From Cristatella mucedo (taxonomy: Eukaryota; Bryozoa; Phylactolaemata; Cristatellidae): DNA of 64,000 nt. The notes under the pieces are model-generated. The model saw only the letters and a list, made by a program, of their open reading frames with translations, ran no database searches and was not told the DNA's origin. Location: the NCBI GenBank assembly GCA_009760855.2, contig WPIO01000175.1, positions 317,001 to 381,000 on the forward strand, in the 5' to 3' direction. Below, piece after piece: positions 1-10,275 of this stretch. A program made the translations under genes and the position numbers. Numbering within the stretch: the first letter of the stretch is position 1; each line of letters begins with the position of its first letter.

Positions 1-632
1 AGTTGATCGAAATTGTGAAAATTGTACAGCGCGCGCTCGGTCGTTCGAGTCAATTCTACACCATAGAATTACAATTGAAGTTAAGCTTACTGCACGCATG
101 GACTGTAGGCATCTGTATTCGAGCCCCCCCCCCCCCCCCGCAAATCCATCTTTGCCAGGTGCAGCCGCTCAATCACTCCTTGCGTATGAGCAAGCACTTC
201 TTTCCAAAACATCTGGCTTTTTACAGATTGGCTATCCTATCTCTTCTTATGCTAGCCAGAGATTGGCTGAGTCTTACGCATTTTCGTTTCCCTCGTAAAT
301 GCTTCTGCCTTGCTACGCATCGGACACATCTTTGCTCTAGTAAGTGTTTGCGATATCTGAGAGCATTCGTGCTTCGACTTTCGCGGCTTCACTCTACAAT
401 GGTTTTTCAGATATATTCATTAAAAGTTGATCGAGATAGTGAAAATAATACAGTACGCGCGCTCCTATGTCTGAAGAGTCAATTATAGACCCATGTTTTA
501 CAATTACAGTAAAAATCACTGAACGTATGGACTGTAGGCCTATGCGTTCGAGCACCCTGGCAAATCCTTCGATGCACAGCCGGCGCAGCCGCTCGACCAC
601 TGCTCGTATGTTCCAAAACATTAGTGTGGTGA
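1..632. repeat. diverged direct repeat of about 210 bp, two copies
   Basis: Bases 1-215 and 424-632 share a common order of blocks: AGTTGATCGA, GTGAAAAT, CAATT, ATGGACTGTAGGC, TTCGAGC, GCAAATCC, GCAGCCGCTC and TTCCAAAACAT. The first copy carries a run of C at 126-139 that the second lacks. The repeat starts at the window edge, so its true left end is not seen. It matches neither LINE nor SINE family described here, and no coding role is visible. Confidence 0.6.
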
Positions 633-1961
633 AACCATGCCAATCTGAGCGTGCTGCTAACCTAGTTTAGTTAAATGCACAATAATAATAAAATGATATT
701 TTTAACGTCTAATGCGTCTTGTTTTCTCGTAATTTGCCTACTATATTGGGTATTACGAGTGCGGCGGTGACTAATGGGGTGTTATTTCATGTCCAGAGGG
801 CTCTTACAATGGTAAACACCTTATATAGAGGGTCTTGATCAGGTTTATATGCTACAAATTGGAAACATTGCGTTTATAAGTAAAACATCCTACTTAATGG
901 AAATTATAATCAGGAACGTATTTGCGATGCGTTCAATGACGGTAAGCAAGGTGTCTCGGCACCTCATAAGGCGAACTGCATGCATGGGCGTGATCTAGAG
1001 GTCAGCTGATCTAGAGGTCAGCTGATGCCTGTCTTCTGCCGGAGAGTCAAAGTTCATTAACCGATGACTATAGGGAAATGGAGCTCCTAACCCGTTCTAG
1101 CATAGCTACGATGAATTCGGAGAAGAGCCATGAAAGCTCAATCTATTTGGGGTAATCAGTATATAATTGGACCATTTATCTATACAACTTGGAATTAAGC
1201 GTCAGATGAAATGACTAATTGACATGACCTGTAGTCACCAACAACTGTTCTGGGGTTGACAGTGATTTTTTGGCAGCCTTTCTTAGCATGCATTCAGCGC
1301 GTCTCGTTTTCTGCATGTCAGCTCTAAACAAGAGCGTTTTAAAAAGGAGAACATTCGATTCAGTAAGAAGTGCGTACTCATCTTGGACGTTGGCTTCACT
1401 GCTGCGGCCACGTCGCGACAGGAGGAGAAGGTGGCTAGGACGGTTAAGTAAAAGGATAGAGTAGTAAAATCTTATGTTAACAGCGATAATTTCAAGTGAA
1501 TTTAGGTTTATTGAATTGAGATTATCTTGAATGTGGAAGCATACGTGTATTCCAGGGAGATTGAAATTTACTTACGAGAAGATGCTTTGAAAGGCATCCC
1601 GGCAGTGGTTAATTTGATGCGATCACTGAAGAAACGTTGGTCACACAGATGCGGCCTTGGTTATATAAATAAATCACATCAGTTTTGTTCAATTGGAGAA
1701 CTTCGTCTCCATCCGAATTAGTGCATTTAATGGCATTGGGAGGGAGGCAGAAGTACTCGGACTTATAAAAATCGTTTTGGATTTCGTCGGATCAGATGTG
1801 CTGTTAAAATCAACATGAAAATATTCTAGAATGAGATAAGGGTGATATCATTTGTGAAGAACACAGAGAATTAAGAAATTTCAGAGATAGCACAGGTATC
1901 TCTATCTGGTAAGAAGTAAACTGGTACCACTATCGGCAACGTACCACTAGCTAGCGATGAA
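633..1961. other. no gene seen
   Basis: I see no exon or recognised mobile element here. The only structure is a perfect short tandem duplication near 994-1025 (GATCTAGAGGTCAGCT twice). If gene 1 has further 5' exons inside the window they could hide here, but I cannot support one. Confidence 0.4.
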
Positions 1962-2155
1962 CCAGTTATTTATAAGTCGTGTTAGCTCAAGAGGCAAGAT
2001 GCTCGTTCTTCACTACTGAGGTCGTGGGTTTGAATTCTGCAGTGCTCGATCGTTTGCTATCAACTGCAAGTGCTGGTGATAGTCCGTTACGGCTCTTTTA
2101 CCGCTATGCGAGTATGACTGCTAAGTCAGCTAATATTTGTTTATTTACTTAAAAA
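1962..2155 (+). mobile_element. SINE-1 copy, tRNA-derived
   Basis: An A-box-like TAGCTCAAGAGG is followed about 35 bp later by a B-box-like GGTTTGAATTC, the split internal promoter of RNA polymerase III. The non-tRNA body has the blocks AACTGCAAG, GGTGATAG, ACGGCTCTT and CTGCTAAGTCAGCTAATATT. The same body recurs at 6380-6572 (+), and in weaker form at 26270-26420 (-) and 29325-29482 (-). A flanking repeat cannot be fixed. It is a SINE and not a tRNA gene, because no cloverleaf folds around the boxes and the body is shared between copies. Confidence 0.65.
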
Positions 2156-3292
2156 GACTGCTCAGCAAGAACCAATAAAAATGGCTTAAAATTGAAAGAG
2201 GTGCTGACAGACATCGATGGCTACCGAAGCACGAGGATTCAATGATTTTTGTGTGAGAAATTCAGGAGTAGCATCAGTGATAGCCGAACAGCTCGTAGTC
2301 TTCTGCCCGTCTCTGAAAAGTAGCAAAAAATTTGATAATTTCTTTGCTTCAGGCTGCTCCTAACCAACAGTTGTTAGATGCGTTGTAATATTTTGTGCGT
2401 GAGTGATCCGATAGGAGTATAAAGCTGTAATTAATAAGCATGTTTGCTGTACACGAAGATTAGCCATAGCCTCCCACCAGGCTAGTCGCGGGCAGGTTTC
2501 AAGCTTGCACGATTCATTACTAGGGAAGGGGAGTTCACAGGTCACCTTTGTATTTCCCGACATAGTTTTATTTGTGGTTTATCCCGTGTCGACTTTCGCA
2601 ACTCTCCTGAATGCTGGAAACCACTCTAATGAGAGCGGACAATTACAAAAATAACGTTCTGTCGTCGTAAAAAGTAATACCTGCTGCTCGGAAACTGAGT
2701 TTCGGCCTGAATGGGTGCTTTCGCAATGAAGTTTGATGATTGACACTATAGAAAAATGTGGCATATCAAAATTGGTTCTGAAGATGATTAGTTATTGTTC
2801 GGCAGTCTTAGCCTTCTGACTCTCGCGGACAGGATGAGGTTATGTGCTAATATGGGAAATACTTTCCACTAGCAGATGTAAAAACAAAAACTAAGGGTAC
2901 GGTAATAGTTAATAGATTTTACGTCATGACAATTTCTGCTTCTGGCTAGTGTAAGCAGTTCTCGAAATCTCACTAGGGCATCTAGAGCTCAGTCTCAGTT
3001 ATGATCTTCCCAACACTCACTAGGGATTCATTCAATCACCCGTCGGCACAATTTTTTCTAGCACTTTCAAAATCTTTATGAAAATTGTGACAGGCTGTCT
3101 GGCTAATTCGCGAAAGCACTTTTCTGCTTAAACGGTTAGATACGTAGGGGGAGATGCACTGTGGTATCTGACACAGTGCGATGCCGGCTGCCATGACTAG
3201 CGATGGTAGAGCAACAACAGCGAGTATGATGGCTTACTGGAATTCGTGCGGCGTCTTGTTGCTGCGCGGTATTTGAAACTTCACGTGTCGAG
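2156..3292. other. no gene seen; intron 5' of first visible exon
   Basis: No supported exon or repeat. The reading frame of the following exon is closed by stops at 3194 and 3227, so that exon must begin after 3229. Confidence 0.4.
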
Positions 3293-3554
3293 CTTTGCCT
3301 CGTTCAAGGCGACACAGTACTACACGCCGCATGTCAAGCTCACCAATGGGGATGCGCCCAAATTCTGCTGCCTTTCTCGGACACTTCCGCCGTCAATAGT
3401 CTCGGGCAGACGGCACTCCACGAACTTTGCAAGAATTGCACTTCTGTCAATTACGTACTACTAAAGCACCTCATTCAGAAAACGACTGAAAACTCGTGGG
3501 ATAAGCTCATACTCCGCGACCAAGACGGAAAAACGGCTCTGCACTGGCTGGCTG
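3293..3554 (+). CDS. gene 1 exon (first visible): ankyrin repeats
   Basis: This exon encodes part of the cytosolic ankyrin domain of the TRP-type channel that ends at 15864. Three ankyrin signatures appear in one frame: GDTVLHAAC, then LGQTALHELC, then DGKTALHWLA. The frame is closed upstream by TGA at 3227, and the only AG between that stop and the first ankyrin motif is at 3291-3292. This fixes the acceptor, although its pyrimidine tract is weak. The exon starts in phase 0 and ends after the first base of a codon at the donor G|GTAAGA. The next exon begins on codon position 2 and completes GCA (Ala). No ATG fits as a start, so at least one earlier exon must exist. Ankyrin repeats bind protein partners or act as elastic spacers; which of these applies here is not visible. 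Confidence 0.75.
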
Positions 3555-3581
3555 GTAAGACGGCTGACTGGTAAGATGGCT
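3550..3581 (+). repeat. 16-bp tandem duplication spanning the splice donor
   Basis: Two 16-bp units, 3550-3565 and 3566-3581, match at 14 positions. Each contains TGGTAAGA, so the donor of the ankyrin exon is present twice. The first donor keeps codon phase with the next exon. Using the second adds 16 bases, which shifts the phase and soon meets TAA in the extension. Confidence 0.7.
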
Positions 3582-3765
3582 GACAGCAGCTGAAGCATGC
3601 ATTCTAGTCATCCAGGGCTTCGAGTTCAGGGTCACTGCCCGCAGGTTAAAGGGTGTCTGTTTGAAGTTGCATCTGCATGAAATCTAGGTATCGTCTTCCA
3701 ACGCGACCTTTTGTTAGATGACCGAATCAGCTCCGCATTCAAGTCTGATTACTTTTAGCTAAATA

Positions 3766-3905
3766 GCATTGCTTAGATTTTCGGGTTTGCTTAGACGCGG
3801 ATATTACATCCAAATTGGCCCATGCATTTGTGACATCACGTCTCGACTGCTGCGGCTCATTGCCTGCTGGTCTCACGGCTATTGCAGTCAGGCGCTTCAG
3901 ACAAG
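3766..3905 (+). mobile_element. LINE-A internal fragment
   Basis: This matches, with many changes, the reverse transcriptase C-terminal part of LINE-A at about 38070-38205. Shared blocks include CATGCATT.GTGACATC, CGTCTCGAC and GCCT.CTGG. It is a dead fragment in the intron between two ankyrin exons. Confidence 0.55.
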
Positions 3906-4267
3906 GAGGTAGATTCTCCCCTGATATCACCACATGTTTTGTATAGGGTAATTGTAGCCATAGCTGGACATGCAAATATCATAAATTTGAGCTAACGACG
4001 GCAGTGAGTGCAATATAGAAACAATTTTAGCCAAAAATAATACATTGGCTTGCGATTTCAACCTTAAGAGTTTTGTATTGTATTAATTATTTCTACGGAA
4101 TAACGAAACGTGGTTAGCAATTCAAAAGGTAGAACAGAAAGAATGTAAAACTAATGTAAAGATGGGATAATTGTAGAGCTGTGCTCTTTTAAAAACAGTA
4201 ACGTTTCTTTTTAAATCTACGAGTAAATTACATGCTCGCCAATGCAAAGAATGCGGCTTTATTGCAG

Positions 4268-4509
4268 CACACAACCACCAGGAGGGATCGACAGAGAAGC
4301 TTTTCAAGTTGTTTCAATGCCCGTACGACGGCCCAGTACCATGCAACATAGCTAACAACGACGGGAACACCCCCATTCACGTCGCCGTGTCGTTGGGAAG
4401 GACGAATAACCTCAAGGCCATGCTCTCAGTGTTCAGAAAGGGTGCAGACGTTAACTCGATGAACAAAATGGGCAGAACGCCGCTTCATTTGGCCGCGGAG
4501 CTCGGCGTA
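4268..4509 (+). CDS. gene 1 exon: ankyrin repeats
   Basis: The second visible exon of the channel gene. The acceptor TTTATTGCAG has a good pyrimidine tract, and the donor GTA|GTAAGT is near consensus. It enters at codon position 2, matching the exon that ends at 3554, and leaves in phase 0. Two clear ankyrin motifs are present, DGNTPIHVAV and MGRTPLHLAAELG, with a GADVNSMNKMG turn between them of the kind that links adjacent ankyrin units. Joined to the previous exon it continues the ankyrin stack without a break. The coding sense is strong: the pattern of conserved TPLH boxes does not occur by chance in a shadow frame. Confidence 0.85.
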
Positions 4510-4588
4510 GTAAGTGGAAGTAACTTGGCGAATCGCCATGCAAGCCATTTAATATGCGAGCGCCGACGCTTGTGAGAGCAGCGCCCGC

Positions 4589-4656
4589 ATTGGGCGTAGG
4601 CACTGCCCAATCAAGTTTTGGGATTGGGCGCAGGCACTGCCCAATCAAGTTTTGGC
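4589..4656 (+). repeat. 2 x 34 bp tandem repeat with internal inverted repeat
   Basis: Units 4589-4622 and 4623-4656 are almost identical. Each contains ATTGGGC and its inverse GCCCAAT about 10 bases apart, so each can form a short hairpin. It lies about 80 bases downstream of the donor at 4510. Confidence 0.7.
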
Positions 4657-4837
4657 AAGTGCTTAGCACTTTTGAGGTACTACATGCTAGCGCTGGGAAC
4701 CAAGAGTTTGCAATAATTTAGAATTATTCTGCCGCGAAGCCCATCGAAGCCCAGATGAGTTTTAAAGAGTTTAGATAGCAACTTATTTCGACTCAGAAAC
4801 AGGTAATGCACGAACACTCGCAGCAAAGGATGCTTTA

Positions 4838-5330
4838 GGTCCCTTCATTCTATGGCTCAGCCTGTCTCTCCGACATATTCCCCCATCACGCCAAGCATCG
4901 TACCTCCCGCTTTTCGGAATCCAACAGTCTAGAAAGACCTCGTACAAACCTCAAATCCTTTGGAGACCGTGCATTTAGTTCGTATGCTCCCAAAGCCTTG
5001 AACTCCCTCCCGACCTGTGTCAGAACATACCCTGACCTAACCGCATTTAAAAGGAACTTAAAACACGCCAATTTAGGACAGCATTTAGTGGGTCCCTGTG
5101 ATTCGTTCTTCACGTGCTTATGCGTGCTGGCACTGTGCATGCTGCCACTAACCACATTTGCATGCTGACCCTGTGCATGTCACCCCTAACCATGTTATTC
5201 ATCTTGTTTGTTTTTCAAGAATGATTTTACTTACCATTAATTGCATTTCCCTTTGCAGCAAATGCAAAGCGCCTAGAAAGAGATTGAGTTCTCTGGGGGC
5301 GCTTTATTAAGTATATTATTATTATTATTG
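4838..5330 (+). mobile_element. LINE-A, 5'-truncated copy
   Basis: This corresponds to LINE-A from about 38340 to the end. It covers the C-terminal tail of the polymerase ORF, the 3' UTR with the paired ACTGTGCATGCTGCCACTAA-type block, the terminal hairpin and an (ATT)n tail at about 5315-5330. Frameshifts and stops make it non-coding. It lies in the gene 1 intron between 4509 and 8287. Confidence 0.8.
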
Positions 5331-6031
5331 CCGGCGGAGTGAACAGCGGTGTTTAAATTTGTGATGTACTTCCATTACGGCTGAAGGCTTCCACGCTCCG
5401 AGGCGTGACGACACTGATTCTCGTGGGCTTGGACAACAGCGAGGGAGCGTGAGAGTAAAAATAATTAAAATGCGACGGCACTAAGAAGTGAATTCAGAAA
5501 CTTACGCGCAGCTTACCGCTGCTCTCAATGGCTAGGTAGCTGAGGCTACCTGGTAGCTGAAAGGCAGTGTTTAGCGCAGAGGGGAGGAGACATTTCTGCT
5601 ACTGTAACACCGAGCATAGTAGGTGGTTCAACATGGTAGCCGGCGGCTGTAACCGTAAACTCTAAATTGTAAAAAAATACCACTATAAAATGATCCCTAA
5701 AATATGCACAAACCCTAAACACGAAATCCTTTGTCTTAATCATAAAGCTCACACCTTAAATTCTATTCTAAACCATGAGACGAAAATATACTCTAAAGGA
5801 GATTTCAATGTACATACTGTATATCTATAAGCAAGCTTTTAATTCATTGAAAATACAAAATAGTAAGACCGTCAGCAAGACGATCTCTTTGAGCATTGTG
5901 GCCGCAGCAGAATCCTCATTGCTATTCATAGATATGTACCGACGAACTAGTTGCGCTTTTGCGCTCACTGCAGATTATCAGAATACATAAAATATAGATA
6001 CACATAGTTTATTTGCATATCGACCCAAGTG

Positions 6032-6104
6032 AACCTAATATCTATTCAGGCGCTTTAAATATGCCTCGGGGCTCAAGTTCAGTGACCTCAGCCAGACCTT
6101 GGTC
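6032..6104 (-). mobile_element. SINE-2 copy, partial
   Basis: In this strand's sense the SINE runs from a tRNA-like part (B-box region around GGGCTCAAGTTC on the plus strand) to a tail resembling the LINE-A 3' hairpin (plus strand CAGGCGCTTTAAATATGCC). The A-box half is missing, apparently cut by the adjoining LINE-A end that starts near 6105. Confidence 0.5.
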
Positions 6105-6268
6105 ATTCTGGTTCTTGATCATTTGGTATTCATTTTGTTTGTTTTTCAAGCAAGATTTTACTTACTAATCTATTGCGTATCACTTTGCAGCAAATGTAAA
6201 GCGCCTAGAAAGAGATTAAGTTCTCTGAGGGCGCTTTATCAAGTGCAATATTATTATTATTATTATTG
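6105..6268 (+). mobile_element. LINE-A 3' end
   Basis: A short, 5'-truncated LINE-A end: the TTCATTTTGTTTG block, the conserved hairpin starting AAAGCGCC and closing GGGCGCTTT, then (ATT)n. It is well preserved and therefore probably young. Confidence 0.8.
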
Positions 6269-6379
6269 GTCGGGGCGAGCAGCTTTACCACCGGATCAAA
6301 CCGGATCAAGAACTAGAGCGTCTCCAAGAGGTTCATCCGCGGGCTAGTACCTTCACCGCCTACGGGCTAGTGTACGCTC

Positions 6380-6572
6380 ACCTTTGATGAGCCGTAATGA
6401 CACATTGGGTAAGGCGGTTGGTTTTCACGACCTCCGTCCCGAGGTCACGGGCTCAAATCCTGCTGTGGGCGATCCTGTATTGCTACTGCAACCGGTGGTG
6501 ATAGCCGTAAGGGCTCTTATTTCGATATACAAAAGAGGCTGCTAAATCAGCCAATATTACTTATTACTTACT
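6380..6572 (+). mobile_element. SINE-1 copy, tRNA-derived
   Basis: The B-box-like GGGCTCAAATCC is clear; the A box (around ACACATTGGGTAAG) is weaker. The body shares ACTGCAA, GGTGATAG, GGCTCTTAT and GCTAAATCAGCCAATATTA with the copy at 1962. It ends in repeated TTACT. Confidence 0.6.
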
Positions 6573-7262
6573 GGCCTTCGAAAAGGAAACGCAGGGAGTG
6601 CCTCCTTGGTTGATGGATTCTCCTTGATCGATGATGCCCAGAAGCACGGATTCTCCTCGATCAACGAAGCCCGGATCGGCTGCAGTAGCTTCGAAAGCTA
6701 ATTCGGTAGAGTTCGGTAGCTAATAGTAATCCAAAAGCCACGTGCCGTGCTTTTTGGGATTCGTTGACAGAGACACGACTTAAATAGAACTTTGGATGGT
6801 AGAACGCGTAGGGTCTATTTATTGGTAGTCCCCGAGGACTTACTCATCGGTTTTTACCACGGTAAGAACATACAAAAGCAAGTAAATGTCCCGACGCACA
6901 TGTTCGTGAGGTGCGGTGACAATTCAACTGAGGCAGGTAGCAAGGTTGTTCCCTACGATGAAAAATTACAAGAGCAAATAAATGTCCCGACGCATGTTTG
7001 TGAGATGCAGCCGCACTTTAATGGAGGCGAGTGGCCTTGGCCTGGTAAATAGCCTGTGACGTCATACTGTCGAAGTGAATATTAAAAAAAATTCTAAGAA
7101 TTCTACCGCCTTGTTAGTAAAGAGCGCGACCTCCAAGCCGTAGAGTACAAAGCCACGCACACGGCAGCAATGCAACCTAACGCCAGCCGACGCGCGCACC
7201 GACTGCAGCGTAGACTAACGCCGAACCATTTTTAAGAATTACTCCGTGCACGAAGACACTCG
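6573..7262. other. no gene seen; intron
   Basis: A loose duplication is visible: ACAAAAGCAAGTAAATGTCC near 6871 and CAAGAGCAAATAAATGTCC near 6969, about 98 bases apart, each followed by CGACGCA. I see nothing else. Confidence 0.35.
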
Positions 7263-7653
7263 GACCTCAAATCCTTTGGAGACCATGACTTTAGTTCGTA
7301 TGGTCCCAAAGCCTGGAAATTACTCACGACTTCCGTCACGACGTCCTGTGACTTGACCGCATATAAAAACATAAAAATGCTAGCATTTATGACAGCATTT
7401 AGTGGCTCCTGTTATTCGTCCATTATGTGCTTATCAGTGCTGACACTGTTGCTTGCTGCCACTAACCACACTCACATGCTGTCCCTTTGCATGTCACCCA
7501 AACCATGTTATTCATGTTTTTTATCCAGCATGATAATTCCACTCACCATTCAACCGCGTTTCCTTTGCAGAAAATATAAGGCGCCTAGAATGAGATTTAG
7601 TTCTCTGAGGGTGCTTTATCTAGTGCATTATTCTTTATTATTCTCATTATTGG
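7263..7653 (+). mobile_element. LINE-A, 5'-truncated, diverged
   Basis: This starts in the polymerase C-terminal tail (CCTCAAATCCTTTGGAGACC) and runs through the 3' UTR to the hairpin and a broken (ATT)n tail. It has more changes than the copy at 4838, so it is probably older. Confidence 0.75.
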
Positions 7654-8286
7654 ACAGCAGATAGTTCGAGCCCAAATACTTGGAAGTCGTACGATGCGGC
7701 AAATTATAGCGAAGGGGCCGCGTGTAAGTGTTAGCCGATCGGAGAGTTTCGCCGGCGACCGTCCTGCGTCGTCGTCGAGTGCTTTCTGCCCAACGCGGCT
7801 ACAGCTTCTCCGGAAAGTATCCAGCCCGCTTTGCGACCGAAGTCGCCATACGGTCAAGCGAGAGTGCTGGTGGGGGGGGGGGTACTTCTCGGCATCCACT
7901 GCCAACTTAGAGAGACTTTCCTGATTGGCCCAATTTCGCGAGCCGAGGAGTGATTGGCTCGCAGCTTGCTTGCAGTGCTCGCCCACTTCGCTCGCTCGGG
8001 GCCGATGGGGCGACGCAGCAGCGAGCCGACAGGTGTGCGCCGCCGCTGCCAGTGGTGAGCAATCACAGCGAGCACCGCTTCGCCGGAAGTCGAATATGGC
8101 GAGCCGTCGCTGAATGACTCGATTCGCCGGCGTTCTCCGGCCCCGCTAGCGGGAAGTTAAGCTAATAATAGGGGGCACCCACCGGACCGGACAGTGCGCC
8201 GTTAGCGATTGGCGCCCCCCCCCGAAGGATGGCGCCGGTGCCGCCTACGTTCCACTCACATCCGCAGCCTATTATTGGAATTTCAG

Positions 8287-8379
8287 GCTAGGGCCGTCGA
8301 AAGCCTCTTAGTCGGCGGGGCGGACGTGACGCTCCAAGACAAGCTGGGAGACACGCCCATACACACGCTGATTCGTCGA
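8287..8379 (+). CDS. gene 1 exon: ankyrin repeat (3' border unsure)
   Basis: The acceptor TTGGAATTTCAG is good and enters in phase 0, as the previous exon demands. The peptide continues the ankyrin stack with SLLVGGADVTLQDKLGDTPIHTLIRR. Joined to the next exon (VLLEILRHAH) this makes a normal ankyrin helix pair. However, no GT donor in the right phase follows. The best phase-0 border at 8379 would need a GC donor (CGTCGA|GCAGGA), which is far from consensus. GT sites at 8375, 8409 and 8423 are in the wrong phase unless a further small exon lies between here and 9547. The frame stays open to 8520. The start is much surer than the end. Confidence 0.65.
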
Positions 8380-8399
8380 GCAGGAAGAGAGCCGACGCG

Positions 8400-9546
8400 A
8401 ACGGATGCGTGCAGGGAGGCGAGTAGAGCTTCTTTGGCGCCGCGCTCTTGTCGTGCTCGCGATTCACCATTTCCGCTGCCATTACTTTTCGATGACAGCA
8501 GCTTTCCTACTATTTCCTGCTGAAAGCAGCGCTAGTTTGATTAATAAGCAATTCTTGCAGTACGGAAGAAAATTCGTGGCTTAGCCAGTGAACTCAAGCA
8601 TCTACAACTCCGAAATCGTAAATTCCATGTCAGTAGAATTGATCTTCGAATGAGATGCTGAAACTAATAGGCGAATAAATCTTTCCTCTCTAGTCAAGAC
8701 ATTTTATTTACCAGCTTTGGTTGCATAGCTCACACGAGAAGTTTCTTCTCGCAGCTGACCACGAAATTAGAATACAGATACAGATAAAGGTCAGTTGATC
8801 AACGGGCTTAATTTATGCACGGGCAGAAGAGTCTTGGTACACGCTTGCTGCAAGTAATCGAGGATTTCTTTGCAAGAATCCAAGTCATAAGCCTCGAAGA
8901 GAGAGCTTCCTAACCCCGGGGAAAGTTTGATCGATTTATTGCTAGACATTGGCAAATATTATTGAGCAAGCGAGAGCTGATTTGGAAGCCCGAGTCATGA
9001 AGAGTTCGCATTTTGGCGTCGTATCGTCGTGGGTCGAGCAGCTGAGGCACGTAAAACAATCTGCTGCATGCGAGCTTTTATTTTGAGGTAACAAGGAAAG
9101 GTCAAAGCAAGGTTGAAAGGTTGAAAGGTCAAAGCAGCCTGAAATCATTAGCGGGGACCGACTGCTCGCTCAGGCACCTCGGTACTTCCACCCTGTACAT
9201 CCGCTCATACCGAAGGACACTGGGAGCGTCAGCTGCTGAAGTTAGGGCACTGCCTCCCTGTGTCGGTAGCCGCAGTTCGCTCGCGTGCCCGTGGCTCGCT
9301 GGTGGCTAAAGCAGCTGACGTTGGACGTTCGAGCAAGGCACCACGAATTTCCACCCACTATTTAGAGACCTTTTCGCAACCTCGTTGAGAAGCATCGTGG
9401 CAATAGCCGTTGAATATCAATCCGTCGGATTTATTTTTAGAGCCACTGCGAAATCTGAGCGCTAGAGGAAGCGGCCCTGGTCAGAAGCCCTGCCTGTTGG
9501 AGCAGTATGGAATTCTCTTTTGGTCAACTCCGTCACTCATTTGCAG
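8400..9546. other. no supported feature; intron
   Basis: No exon or repeat family recognised. GAAAGGTCAAAGCA-type words repeat near 9096-9137. A small missing exon of gene 1 could be here. Confidence 0.35.
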
Positions 9547-9723
9547 GTTCTTCTTGAGATACTGCGTCACGCCCACCATCAGGATTCATTGCTACGTATC
9601 TATACCGACGGTTCTGAAACTCTTAGAAGCCAGCCAGACGACTCAGTGCGGACGTACGCTGTCATTCTGCTGCGCATGCTCGAGAACAGAGACGGCCTCA
9701 CGCCTCTGTTCTATGCTGTCCAG
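9547..9723 (+). CDS. gene 1 exon: ankyrin repeat before the linker
   Basis: A 177-base exon, phase 0 at both ends. The acceptor CTCATTTGCAG and the donor CAG|GTGAGC are both close to consensus. The peptide reads VLLEILRHAHHQD, then a loop of about 30 residues, then NRDGLTPLFYAVQ, the front half of a last ankyrin unit. The loop is longer than the usual ankyrin finger. It resembles the irregular fingers seen in ankyrin domains of TRPV channels, but that comparison is from family knowledge and not computed. Confidence 0.8.
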
Positions 9724-9939
9724 GTGAGCAGCTCCTTCCCACACTAGAAAGCGGCCTCGGGCGGCGTGGACCATTATCTAACTTCTCCGCTATATATTCG
9801 GTATTCCTCTGATATCTTTGATACGACTGGGATTGAGCTGTCCTCGGAAATGCTACTCAAAGCAGGACCTGCTTGGCATAAAGTGCTGTGTCACCAAAGG
9901 GTCGATGCCCACCGGCGGGTCTTCTTCAGCGAGCCAGTG

Positions 9940-10275
9940 AAGAGCGTGGGCGACAGAAGCGTTTGCTCTACAGGTTCTAGACTATAGAGCTCACTTCCAC
10001 AGTTCTTACGCAACGTCAACTAATCTTCTGTTGCCCCACTATGGTAAATACTTTTCAGCCATCATAAACTGCTACTTTTATGCTATTCACTATCTCAACT
10101 GCCCTTCGGACTCAGCTATGCTTCTCACTGTCTCTTTGTTGCGTGAAATGAAGTCTGTTGGCAACCGAAGGCGTACCAAAAGCCACTTAGGCTGTGATTG
10201 CGCTTAAAAAAGCTCTCCTGTGTAATATCCACATCTTCTTTGTGGCTTTGTGGAGTTACAAACCGAGATACATTA
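9940..10275 (+). mobile_element. LINE-B 3' end
   Basis: This corresponds to about 55435-55760 of the longest LINE-B. It has the GGCGACAGAA start, the CTGCTACTTTTATGCTATTC block, the TTGTTGCGTGA block, and the closing GGAGTTACAAACCGAGATACATTA. It is diverged and non-coding, in the intron before the linker exon. Confidence 0.75.

Noticed and set aside
9410-9727. 105-residue frame overlapping the ankyrin exon in another frame.
   Set aside because: The ankyrin motif and both splice sites belong to the frame of 9547-9723; this one has no motif.
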